Assembly (NCBI GenBank): GCA_947650365.1 | Contig: OX393553.1 | Span: 63,983,055 to 64,047,054 of the forward strand | Source: Chamaelirium japonicum | Taxonomy: Eukaryota; Streptophyta; Magnoliopsida; Liliales; Melanthiaceae | Direction: 5' to 3' | DNA length: 64,000 nucleotides | Part shown: positions 54,658 through 64,000 of the stretch, one piece after another | How positions within the stretch are numbered: position 1 is the stretch's first letter | Layout of the letters: each line of letters starts with the position of its first letter | Notes under the pieces: generated by a model | Seen by the model: only the letters and a program-made list of their open reading frames with translations | What the model was told of the DNA's origin: nothing | Databases searched by the model: none | Made by a program: the position numbers and the translations under genes

Positions 54658-56648
54658 GACGTCTTGGGCTTTGGTGGGTGCCAAGGCGGTGAAGCTTGCC
54701 TCGGACCTCGGCTTCGAATGCCAAGGCTGTCTCCTTGGGCCGAGATGATGTCGACATCTCGAGCTTTGTCAAGTACCGAGGCGAAGCCTGCCTCGAACTT
54801 TGTCTTCGAATACCAAAGGCAAGGCCTTGGGCTCGTTGATCGATGGGGGTTAGAATTCGGAGTACTCAGTGTAGTGCCTTTGTATTGGTTGGACTTAGGC
54901 GAAGTACTGTTTCGGTTGAATCTACGTCGAGGCACGTAGCTTTGTACTGTTGATGGTTAGTTGATCGTGTAGCAACCCTAACCGAACTAACTATGGCGAG
55001 GCATGGGAGTATGTGTCCTTACGTGACAATGGGAGCATGTGTGATGCTAATGATTCAGAGTACTTGGCGTAGTGCCTTTGTATCAGTTGGACTTAGGAGA
55101 AGCATCGTTTCAGTCAAACCTATATATAGGACACGTAGCTTTGTACTATTGCAGGTTAGTCGGTTGTCTCAAATCAAACTGTGATGAGGCACAAGAACAT
55201 GTGTCCTTACGTGACAACGAAAGCATATGCAACGCCAAAGATTCGGAGTACTTAGCATAGTACCTTTGTATCAGTTGGACTTAGGTGGAGTGCCGTTTCA
55301 GTCAAACCTACATCTGGGGCACGTAGCTTTGTACTGTTGCAGGTTAGTCGACCATGTCGCAACCCGAATTGAACTAACTGCAGCTTTGAATGCTGGTTGA
55401 TTATGGGGAGACCCTGTGCGATCAAACTAGTCTTGTCTTCAGGTGCCAAGGCTGTCTCCTTGGACTTATTGCTTGGGTGTTGAGACTATAGTGCCTTCCT
55501 CGGACTTTGTCTTCAAGGGTTGGCTGTCCTCAATCCCTCGATTGAACCTTCGGGCAATCTGCAGTGTTGGAGGGTGCTCGAGTGTTGGCTATCTCCAAGC
55601 CCTCAGTCAACGTCTGAATCTTCGGGTGATCTGCAACGCCGGAGGATGTCCGAGGGTTGGCTGTCTCCAAGCCCTCGGTTGATGATTGTAGTTTTGAACA
55701 TCACTCTCGATATAGGGATCAGAGGACGGGTCGCACAACCGATGGAAATTTACTCTGTCATTGATACCGGCGGCTGACGTCAGATGATTCACCCCCGATG
55801 TTTGAATGTCTCGATTAAGATAACTTTCCTCCGGCTGATCCACGGGTAATGTCTTCGTCATTCTGGTATAGTAATGAAGAGAGACGTGTTGCTCAGGCTA
55901 TCGATAGTTGCTACTTGACCGAATGAGCTAGGAAGTATGAAGGTCACAAGTTGATAGGGAACGATCCCACAAATAGTGCCGAAATATGGGGAAAGATTAT
56001 GGTCGTCGTACGGTCCCCCTCCAACAGTCGATGGAAGGAATTGATATTCAAGATGTGGCGTGTTGTAGAGCGCTGAGTTGTCACGCGTTGAGTTGTCACG
56101 GTAACGTTGTTGACTATAGGAAGAAGAAAGGCACATTGCAATAGAGGGAGAGAGATAAAGAAAGTTAACACAGGGTATGGTGACGAAGTTCGACCGAAGC
56201 CTACATCTCCGTACGGTAAGACGCAATGTTTGAATGATAAAGTAGAGCTACTCTCGACAAGCCGAGGAGTGCTTATACAAGTAGACAGAGGGAGAAGCAG
56301 ACTTGACTAGAGTCTGATCACCAGATGGCTTAAAGAGCTTTGGAAAACAAAAAGTGAAATCTGGAATAATGAATTCCGATCTCGATCAAGAATATGTCAA
56401 ATCTGCTATTTATAAAGGTTTGAGAATATCAAAGATTTTGATAAATATTTAGGAGGATTTACCAGACCCCGAATAGTATGCGTGAGCCTCATGAAGAATT
56501 GTGGGTCCCACTATCGTCTCCGTAGGCTCGAGGTAGGGTTGCAGGTCCCACTGTCGTCTCCGTAGGCCCCAGGCAGGGCTATAGGTCCCATTGTCGTCTC
56601 TGTGGGCCCCAGGTAGGGTTGCGAGCCCTACTACCAGGCGTTGGCCAG
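54658..56648. repeat. Repeat-rich region between the copia and gypsy elements
   Basis: Three units of about 190-198 bp starting CGGAGTACT (54857, 55055, 55244) with TAGTGCCTTTGTATCAGTTG and GGCACGTAGCTTTGTACTG; then GGTTGGCTGTCTCCAAGCCC units (55515-55690); then three exact-period 40-bp repeats from 56504 (GGTCCCACTGTCGTCTCCGT). No gene. Probably LTR or leader remains. Confidence 0.7.
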
Positions 56649-57964
56649 ATTTTGTACCCACAGGTGTAAGCACGAAAAAAGATACGGGTTGTCTTTATTG
56701 AGCACACAAAAATTACAAACCTGGGACCTGGGGGCTCGGGGGTGATGAGCAGAGTGTGGCGAAGACTTGATCAGGAGATTGTGGGAGAGATCCTCTGGAG
56801 GGTCCCTTTGATTTGCGTCTCCACGCTACTTCTTGTGAGAGCTCTAGAGGGGTTGCTCAGGACAAAGATCTTTACAAGGTTTCGGATTTCTTGAGAGGTC
56901 GAGTGGTTTTGCCTTTACTTTTGTCCCTTCCGTGCTTCGCCCTTTCTTGGATAGGGATCTTTCAGCTCGTGTCCTCGATCTTCACATCTCCTTTGGCTCT
57001 TGCTACACCTCGACGTCCTTGATCGTCAGTTAGCGGCATCGATCGTACTTTTGGCGTCGACTTTTGCTTTGGCTTTGGTGTGAATCTAGCTTTTGCGATG
57101 CTTTATCGCTTGCGCTTGAACGTGGATGGGAGACTTGTGGCGCTTTAGTTCTTTCTAACTTCATGTCGTATCGACTAAAATATGTGTTGCTTTTGCCAGT
57201 GTTTATCATAGTTCGTTGGCTTTGACACATGTGTTGCTTTGGCGCGAGCTTTAACGGTTCTTTGCTTCAGCTTTTTGCTTTGGCTTTGACCTTTGCTTTG
57301 GCTTGATCTTCTCCTCAAACGGTGATGGCCATGTCTCCGAAGCTTCTTTATTCTTCCGGCTTCCTCCTTTTGTGGACGGAACTTTGACAATGACGGTTGT
57401 GGCGTTCGTTTTGGCTACTCTTCTTCTTCGGGCTTCTTTGGTGTTTTCGAAGTCGAATGCTTCTTTTTAAGACGACAGGTGTAGCACTGATCTCCGTGTA
57501 ACGATAGTAGTGTCGGCTTTTATTGATGAAGATGGTGGGTGTAGCATCAGCTTTTGTTGAAGACGACAGATGTAGCACCGGGTTCAGGCATTCTTCTCTA
57601 AGCTTTCTTCTTCGTTTTAAGGAGTTGAGGCTTTGTTGAAGACGACAAGGTGATGCCGACTCCAGACCTTTTTCTCCAACCTTTTTTTTTCGTGCGAGGA
57701 GTTGAAGCTTTGATCTTCTTGTACAAGGCCTTCACGTTGATGAGTACTTGTGTGGGCTTAGTCTTTCCTTCAGGATGCGCTTGCCCGCGCCTCATGAAGC
57801 CTTGGGTCGCAGAGCGTTGGAGCCTCGTCGTCTTCAAATCCTTATTTTCTCCAGCTTTGGTCTTCAACTCAAGCGTTGGAGCCTCCTCGTCTTCAGAGTC
57901 TCCACATCTCTAGCTTAGCTTCGATCCTCTACCTTTCGACCCTTGATGCCATCGCCCCACCCCT

Positions 57965-57974
57965 CTATTTATAG
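57965..57974 (-). promoter_or_regulatory. TATA box in the putative gypsy LTR
   Basis: CTATAAATAG on the minus strand in TGCCTATAAATAGAGGGG. Frames on both strands around 57910-58609 are low-complexity Lys/Arg- or Ser/Phe-rich and not genes. Confidence 0.5.
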
Positions 57975-58590
57975 GCAAAGGGTGAAGGATGGGAGAGATT
58001 TCTATAAAGGGCTTTGGCAGCTCGCGAGTGAAGACTTCTACTAGGGTTTTGATCGTCTTCACCGTTGTAGACTCCCTTGCTTGGAGATGGGGCGAACATC
58101 GAAGGCGACCGTTGTGCGGAGTCCGAAGGTGGCGCGAGGGCAACGGAAGTGCGAGGATGGTTGTGGTGCGTATCGCGGAGAGTTGTTGCCTCTTCTTCGG
58201 TGCAAGAGCGAGATGGCGAGGGAGGTCCGTCGCGACCGAGGATGGTGACGACAGTTCGATGAGAGGAAGAGGCGGAGTCGTCAAGAGCGCGGTACGGCGA
58301 CTCTTCCTTCTTCTTCCTCCTCTTATATTTCTTCTTCTTTCTTTCTTTTCTTTTTCTTTTCTTTCCTTTTTTTTATGTTCTTTCTCCCGCCTTCTCTGTG
58401 TTATCAAGCGAACAAAGGCGGCGGTGGGGTTCGGTGTGACTGAATGCGCAAGCGGGGTCCGGCGAGGCATGGACGCAGACAAGGTCCGGTGCGGCACGGG
58501 GCACAGGTGGGGTCTGGCACGGCATGAGGCGCAGGTGGGGTCCGGTGCGACTACGAGCGCAGGCAGGTCTGGCGAGGTACAGACGCAGGT

Positions 58591-59272
58591 AGGGGTGTTC
58601 ATCGGTTAGGGTTGACCCGCCAAATCGAACCGAACCGGTCTATTTGGTTCGGTTTGGATTGGGTATTTTTGATCGTTCGGTTTGGTTCGGTTCCAAAAAA
58701 AAAAAACCTGTTATGGCCGGTTCGGTTCTGGGTTGTGAGTTTTTTAACCCGAACCAACCCAACCCGAACCATTGGTACTATAACCTCAGTATTTACTACT
58801 ATATAGTGTACAGTCTCACTAATATTGTACATTACATGGTGGTCATCCCAATTACCACCATTCGATGCATTCAAAACTTTCAAGTGTTCAACGGTGTGAT
58901 GAAACTGAAAAGTGAAGGGTGTTATCCACATAATTACTAGCACCCCCAAATCCCAACTTATGAAATATCTCAAAAGTGAAAAATTAAGGATAATTCTATA
59001 GGTGCAAATAGCAGCATCCAAAGTTAAAGGCTTAAAAATAAAATCCGAACCAACTCAGCGGCTCAACCATTCATGCTTCACGGTGTGATGATAAGCGATT
59101 TGAAAGACCCGCAGAACCGAACCGAACCAAACCAAACTTTTCCGGTTTGGTTTGGTTCGGTTTTTACCAATGAATGGTTTGGTTCGGTTCCATTTTCTAG
59201 AGAACCAATCAACTTCGGTTCGATTCCCAATTTATCAAAAAACCGAACCAACCCGAACCATGAACACCCCTA
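58591..59272. mobile_element. Non-autonomous hAT element
   Basis: 682 bp with imperfect terminal inverted repeats TAGGGGTGTTCAT...ATGAACACCCCTA and subterminal GGTTCGGTTTGG / CCGAACCAACC words. Flanked by 8-bp GACGCAGG (58583-58590) and GATGCAGG (59273-59280), one mismatch. 8-bp duplications and TAGGGGTG ends are hAT traits. No transposase. Inserted in repeats of the putative gypsy LTR. Confidence 0.85.
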
Positions 59273-59689
59273 GATGCAGGCGAGGTACGGACGCAGGCAT
59301 GGGGCACAGGTAGGGTCTGGCGCGGCTTGGCACGAAGCGAGGTCCGACGCGGTTGAGAGTCCGGCGTGACTGTGGGCGCAGGCAGGTTTGGTAAAGTGGT
59401 GGCCGCGGCGCGCACGAGTGTGGGCGCACAGGCGGGTCCAGCGAGGCGGTGACTATGGCGAGTGCGAGTGCTTGGCACATAGACGGGGTCCAGATGGGGC
59501 TACGGGCTCCACTCGAGCACGGGGTCCACGCGGCAGCCCTTTAGGGGGCTGCGGACTTTTGAAGGAGAGAGGGGGCTATGACTGTTTCTTTGGGGCTACA
59601 GTCATAATTTTTTTTTGCGCTTTTGACTTCCTTTTGTACTAGCCTTGAAGGCTTGACTTGATTTTGGATCTGGCTTTCTTCTGGGCTTG

Positions 59690-61369
59690 ACTTGATTCCC
59701 TTGTCTTCTTTCAGGTCCCGACCTTTTGAGTCTTCTACAGGCCGGCTGGATTATCGATGAAGTTTATCGCGGGTATCGGTACTTGAAATTCCCGTTGGCT
59801 CGCATCTATCATTATTACACTTCCTGGGAGAATGACGCTCTGTCGTCTTTGTGAGTGCTCATCCACGAGAGCATCCAGGAAGGCGGTGTCATGGAAGGTT
59901 GGTATCGGTCAGTGAAGCCTGGCGAGAAGATCTATACCGAAGATATCTCGTCGAAGACACTACGGCCGAGCCTAGGTTTTCCCTTCCACCATAGCGGCGA
60001 AGTGTCGGTGTCTCATCCGGTGGTTGCTTCGAGAATCTGCTCTCGTCTTGCGCGTTGGGGAGTCGACATCAGACTGCGCGGCGACGTTTAGTTTCTCAGC
60101 GGCTTCGAGGATTGGATGAGGGAACTTGCTGAAGCTTTGGAGGTAGAGCCAGAGATGAGACCCCTGTCTCTTTTTGTTACACTGGTGAGTCAGAAGTATA
60201 GTAGGTCGGAGAGCATGTATCGCGCATTGGGCGAGATGTGGTGTTCGGACACTAACACCTTCCTTACTGCTACTGGCTAGATCGGGATCAGTCTTCGAGA
60301 CATCCACCTGATCTCAGGGTCTCCAGAAGTCTGGAACAACAACCAAGAAGGAGTAGCGTCTCTGACGGATTTGTTAAATCTTAGTCTTTCTTCGTGCTCC
60401 AACCTTCCTCTATTTCGGGCATATGCTATAATAACGGCGAGCGACCAGTCGGATCATGCGCGTCATTCTTCTTGGATTGACTTCTGGTTGCGAGGTGAGC
60501 ATCGGTCGGCTCCTCCTTGCAAGAATCCGATGTGGAGGTGGCGCAGTCCGGAAGTATCAGTCCAAGCTCTTCAAGCGGCCGATCATGTCGTTGGTGAAGG
60601 AGAAACATTCGACTGCTGGCCTACCGAACCTGTGGGAGTTGCTTGGCCTGGAGAAGGATAGCGAGAAGTGGAGAACTGCCTATATCTCTGCTGGACTAGT
60701 GATTTGTAGCTTTGCTTTGCCGTGGAACAGGAAGGTTATTCATCCCTCAACTTTTCTGGTTGCTACGCGGATGGCCGGTGGCGAAATTTTCAATCTGGCA
60801 CCTGCTATACTCTGCTTGCTGTATCGAGGGTTGAACCGGACCTATTGGGGCATGGCTGGCATGGATGACACGAAGGGAGAAGTGGGCAGAACTATTTCTT
60901 TCTGAGCTCTTCACTACTTCTATGGCTGGATGACCCTGAGTTTTGCGAGAGTCTGGCGAGATTTGGGGTGAATGGCTCCTTGTTTACGGGACGCATGCAC
61001 ACCTTCTTGGAGGACATCGATACCTATCGATCGGGGGGAGCTTCACTGGAGGAGGATGCTCATTTGGATTTAGAAAAGGCCAAGGTTGAGAAACATCTAC
61101 TGGAGGGGTTTCACACGCTTGCTACTGCAGACTTAAGTCGGGCACAAAAGAAGGTGGAGTCCGTTCGCACGTCGCTTCAGAAGCTGGAGTCCTATCTGGA
61201 GAGAGCAAGAGAGACCGAGAAGACTTCTGGAGCGGAGCTTGCAAAGCAACGGGAGGAGTTGACAAAGCGATGGGAGCTAGTGGCTTCTCGCATTTCGGAG
61301 TTACAGCGCGTGGATGCCTTGAAAGACGAGTTTTTGCAGCGCTTAAGGGGCTTTACCTCCCTTTACTAG
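59690..61369 (+). pseudogene. Antisense accessory ORF of the second gypsy element: plant-mobile-domain-like plus coiled coil
   Basis: The plus strand, opposite to the neighbouring pol. PMD-like segment (about 59740-60840): LARIYHYYTSWENDALSSL, WCSDTNTFLTATG, GISLRDIHLISGSP, LFKRPIMSLVKEKHSTAGLP, LPWNRKVIHPSTFLVATRMA, GGEIFNLAPAILCLLYRGL. Broken by stops near 59850, 60088 and 60279 and frame changes near 60480 and 60900. It is followed by an intact coiled-coil frame (60968-61369, DLEKAKVEKHLLEGFH ... KRWELVASRISELQ, stop TAG). PMD domains (PF10536) occur in plant transposons and MAIL1-type host proteins. The layout parallels 20505-23012. Confidence 0.7.
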
Positions 61370-61654
61370 CCTTGTAGCTCTTTTTCCTGTGTTTTTGAGA
61401 TATGTCTGTCGGACTTGGGGTTTTGCTCTTTCCTTAATAATATGCACATCTTTTCTGGGCTCATCTTCTGGTATGGTGGGTTTTTTTTTTACTGAACCTT
61501 TGTAGGTTGCCTACGTACCCTACTGAGAGGGACCAAGTCGCACATAGTTCATGCATTTTCCTTTTTTTTTTTGCGAGTGTAGCCTTGCTTTAGGCATAGT
61601 ACCTTTTGAGATACTTGCCATTGATAGGGCCTAGCAGAGACCCTTCTGGAGTTG
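61370..61654. other. Gap between convergent pol and antisense ORF
   Basis: About 285 bp with T-runs near 61480 and 61562. It is where the two transcription units of the element meet tail to tail. Confidence 0.5.
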
Positions 61655-64000
61655 TTAGGAGATATGTGTCGCTAGAGTAGACTTCTTTAACGACGTGCAG
61701 TCCATCCCACTTAGCGTCGAACTTCTTTCCTCCTCGATGCTAGAGAATGATGGGTGCTTGACTGCCAGAACCAGCTCTCCTGCTTGGAAGGACCGAGGAC
61801 GGATCCTTTTGTTGAAGGTGCGAGTCAATCTTGCTTGATAGCATTCCAGACGTTGTTGAGCTTTGAGGCGTCTCTCGTCCAATACTTCCAATTCAGCCAA
61901 GCAAAGTTGGGCGTTGTCGTTGCTGGCAAGGCCTTCTTGAATAGCTATCTTGAGTGACGGGATCTGGAGCTCTAGCGAAAGATCGGCTTCTACTCTGTAC
62001 ATAAAGGAGTATGGAGTTGCTTGCGTCGGAATGTGGAAGGAAGTATGGTATGCCCACAATGCTTTGTCCATGCGTTCGTACTAGTCCTTCTTTGACTTCG
62101 AGGCGATATTCTCCACGTACTTGTAGATAGTTTTGTTGAATGCTTCTGCTAGTCCGTTGGATGAAGCGTTGTATATCGTCGAGTACATTTGCTTGATGTC
62201 GAATTTGGTACAAAACTGGCTGATAGCAACGTTTTTAAACTGCTTTCCGTTGTTAATGATGATGTAGCGAGGACACCGTACCGGAAGATGATGTTATTTT
62301 GGATGAAGCCGATAACGGAGTACCTGGTGACTTCTCGCAATGGTATCACTCCAGCCCACTTAGAGAATTAGTCTATCACCGGTAAGATGTAGAGGTGTTG
62401 CTTGGACGACTTGGGTAGTGGACCGACAACGTCGAGTCCCCACCCGTCGAAGGGCCATGACGCGATTATTTGATGCAATGGCTCGGGTGGCTAACAGATG
62501 TAGTCATCGTGTATCTGGCAAGTGTGACACTTCTTTGTGAACTCCGGGAAGTCTTTGATCATGGTGGGCCAATAGTAACCTATAATCTTGATGCGAAAGT
62601 GGAGCTATGGACCAAATTGATGTGTGACGCAAATTTTAGAGTGGACTTCTTGCAGTACCGCTTCTGCTTCTTTTTTTGCGAGGCATCTCAGGAGTGTACC
62701 AGCATAGCTTTGATGGTAGAGCTCGTTCTTGAAGTGGAAGAACTTCAGAGATCACTGATGGATGTCAACTTTGCGCTTCGGATCATCAAGGAGCCTTCCA
62801 TGGACAAGATAGTCCACAAAGGGTCGCCTCCAATCTTGCTCATCGATCACGAGGACGTGCACGACATTGACTTGGCCTGCAATCCTAGCAGGGATGTCTT
62901 CCTTGGTGATCACCTTTCTTTTGGAAACGAAAGTGTAGCCGCTAGGTTTTCAAGCACGTCGGCCTACTGGTTGAGATTTCTAGGGACATGCTGGACAGAA
63001 GCAGCCTCGAGTATGTTGAGTTTCAGAGCTCGCATATGTAGTGGCACGAGTCTTCTTTGTTGATTTTTTATGTGATACTCCGCCTTGTTGTTGGAGCATG
63101 GTTCCAATAGCAGGAATGAGAAGGGGAGAATCTCGTCGTTTGGAGTGACGAAAATGACCTATGCACCTGCCACGTCTTGCCTTGTCACGCTGTCAAAAAA
63201 TATCTTCCAGGAGGGAGCGATGTCGATGGAGAACACTTCCTTATCTGGAAGGTCTTCCGATAGTTCTCATTATGCTGAGAGAGAGTATTCTGCCAGAAAG
63301 TCCGCGAGAGCTTGACATTTGACCATCTTTTGCAGGATGAAGGTGATGTTGAACTCAAGGAGGAGCAACGCCCCTTTGGCTAAACGTCCGGAGAGCACTA
63401 GTATTGACATGATATACTTGAGTGGGTCAGCTTTTGAGATGAGCCTGATGACGTATGCTAGCATATAGTGCCGCAGCTTCTTTGTAGCGAAAATGAGTGC
63501 CAAACACACTTTCTTGATTGGAGAGTAATTTAGCTCTGCACCAACGAGAATGCAACTCAAGTAGTAGCATGCCGTCTCTTTGCCTAGCTTGTTGCCTTGA
63601 GGCAGGAGTGTCCCCAAGGATTGACCATGGGCATTAATGTTGAGGATCAATGGCTTTTCTGGGACTAGTGCTGACAGGACTGGAGGCTTAAGCAGATAGT
63701 CCCAGGTGTTTTAGAGGGCATCTTGATAAGTTTCGTCCCATTTGAACGATGCTCCTTTCTTCATGAGGCGACTGAAGGAACGACAACACTTTTCACCTAA
63801 GGTGGCAATGAATCTCCTGATGTATGTCAGGTGGCCTTGGAGACTTTTGAGATATAGCACCGTCTTTAGCACAAGCATGTTGAGGATAGCATCAAGTTTG
63901 GATTGGTCTATCTCGATGCCTCAATGTCACACCACGAAGCCGAAAAATTTACCCGAAGACACTCCAAACACACACTTGAGTGGATTCATGCGGAGTTGGT
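61655..64000 (-). pseudogene. Second Tat-type gypsy pol, minus strand, runs off the window
   Basis: From 64000 down: RT C-terminus (MRMNPLKCVFGVSSGK-like, with errors), RNase H (LGTLLPQGNKLGKETACYYL, NYSPIKKVCLALIFATKKLR, CQALADFLAEYSLSA to 63270), archaeal-type RNase H remnant near 63210-62900 (SWKIFFDSVTRQDVAGA, then VTPNDEILPFSFLLLEPCSN, NKAEY), and integrase (KKCHTCQIHDDYIC, WPFDGWGLDVVGPLPKSSKQ near 62450; C-terminal KALWAYHTSFHIPTQATPYS to 61655). Many stops and frame changes. Dual RNase H places it in the Tat lineage, distinct in sequence from the first element. Confidence 0.82.

Larger units (their letters stand above)
56649..59607 (-). mobile_element. Putative long LTR of the second gypsy element
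   Basis: Minus-strand signals in LTR order: TGACTGTAGCCCC start (59607) after an A-rich purine tract, GC-rich degenerate short repeats (GGTCCGGTGCG type, split by a hAT insertion), TATA box CTATAAATAG (57974-57965), AATAAA (56698-56693), and a possible end GGGTACA (56649). About 2.96 kb, of which 690 bp is the nested hAT and its duplication. No second LTR is in the window, so the ends are inferred. Confidence 0.42.

Noticed and set aside
57910-58609. Frames over 200 codons on both strands
   Set aside because: Both are low complexity and overlap; they sit between the putative LTR TATA box and the hAT element.

Overview
This is nuclear DNA of a flowering plant. Every recognisable coding segment belongs to a plant family: a HhH-GPD DNA glycosylase split by introns, a GIS/ZFP5-type single C2H2 zinc-finger protein, fragments of a SnRK1 beta subunit and of a GRF-interacting factor, Tat-lineage Ty3/gypsy elements with dual RNase H, a Ty1/copia element with an initiator-Met primer site, L1-type LINEs, hAT and MITE elements, and (TA)n-capped foldbacks. 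A monocot is plausible (Tat elements with antisense extra genes, GC-rich first exon), but the sequence does not prove it.

Layout. 1-7548 is the right end of a satellite array with a 23-bp monomer and a recurring 28-bp variant. 7549-9865 is intergenic and carries a dispersed repeat. 9866-27889 is one DNA glycosylase gene. Exons 1-2 lie at 9866-10570 and exons 3-4 at 27511-27889, separated by a 16.9-kb intron. Most of that intron is a full-length Tat-type gypsy element (12547-25229, LTRs about 1.09 kb, TSD GTTAG). The element has a gag-protease ORF ending in UAG followed by CAAUUA (the tobamovirus-type readthrough context), a damaged pol in the same frame, two tandem-repeat blocks, and a complete antisense transcription unit with TATA box, 74-bp intron and AATAAA. 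A solo LTR (27988-30176, TSD AATAT) lies just past the glycosylase stop. An apparently intact zinc-finger gene follows at 31471-32181.

From 32.8 kb the window is mostly transposons: a LINE relic, a 5'-truncated L1-type LINE on the minus strand (33034-about 37170), degenerate tandem repeats, a 1.1-kb TIR element (39309-40406, 8-bp TSD), and a cluster of foldback elements capped by (TA)n and (GA)n tracts (40764-42727). Next come SnRK1-beta exons on the minus strand between copies of one dispersed repeat, an orphan GIF first exon (46569-46652), another TA-capped foldback (48209-48791) and a decayed copia element on the minus strand (49453-54657). The right end is a second Tat-type gypsy element on the minus strand. 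It has a putative long LTR (56649-59607) with a nested hAT element, a degenerate antisense ORF combining a plant-mobile-domain-like region with a coiled coil (59690-61369), and pol running off the window end.

Only the DNA glycosylase and the zinc-finger gene look like working host genes. The strongest leads are the leaky-stop context between gag-protease and pol, the antisense domain-plus-coiled-coil genes in both gypsy elements, the 17-kb transposon-filled intron, and the microsatellite-capped foldbacks.
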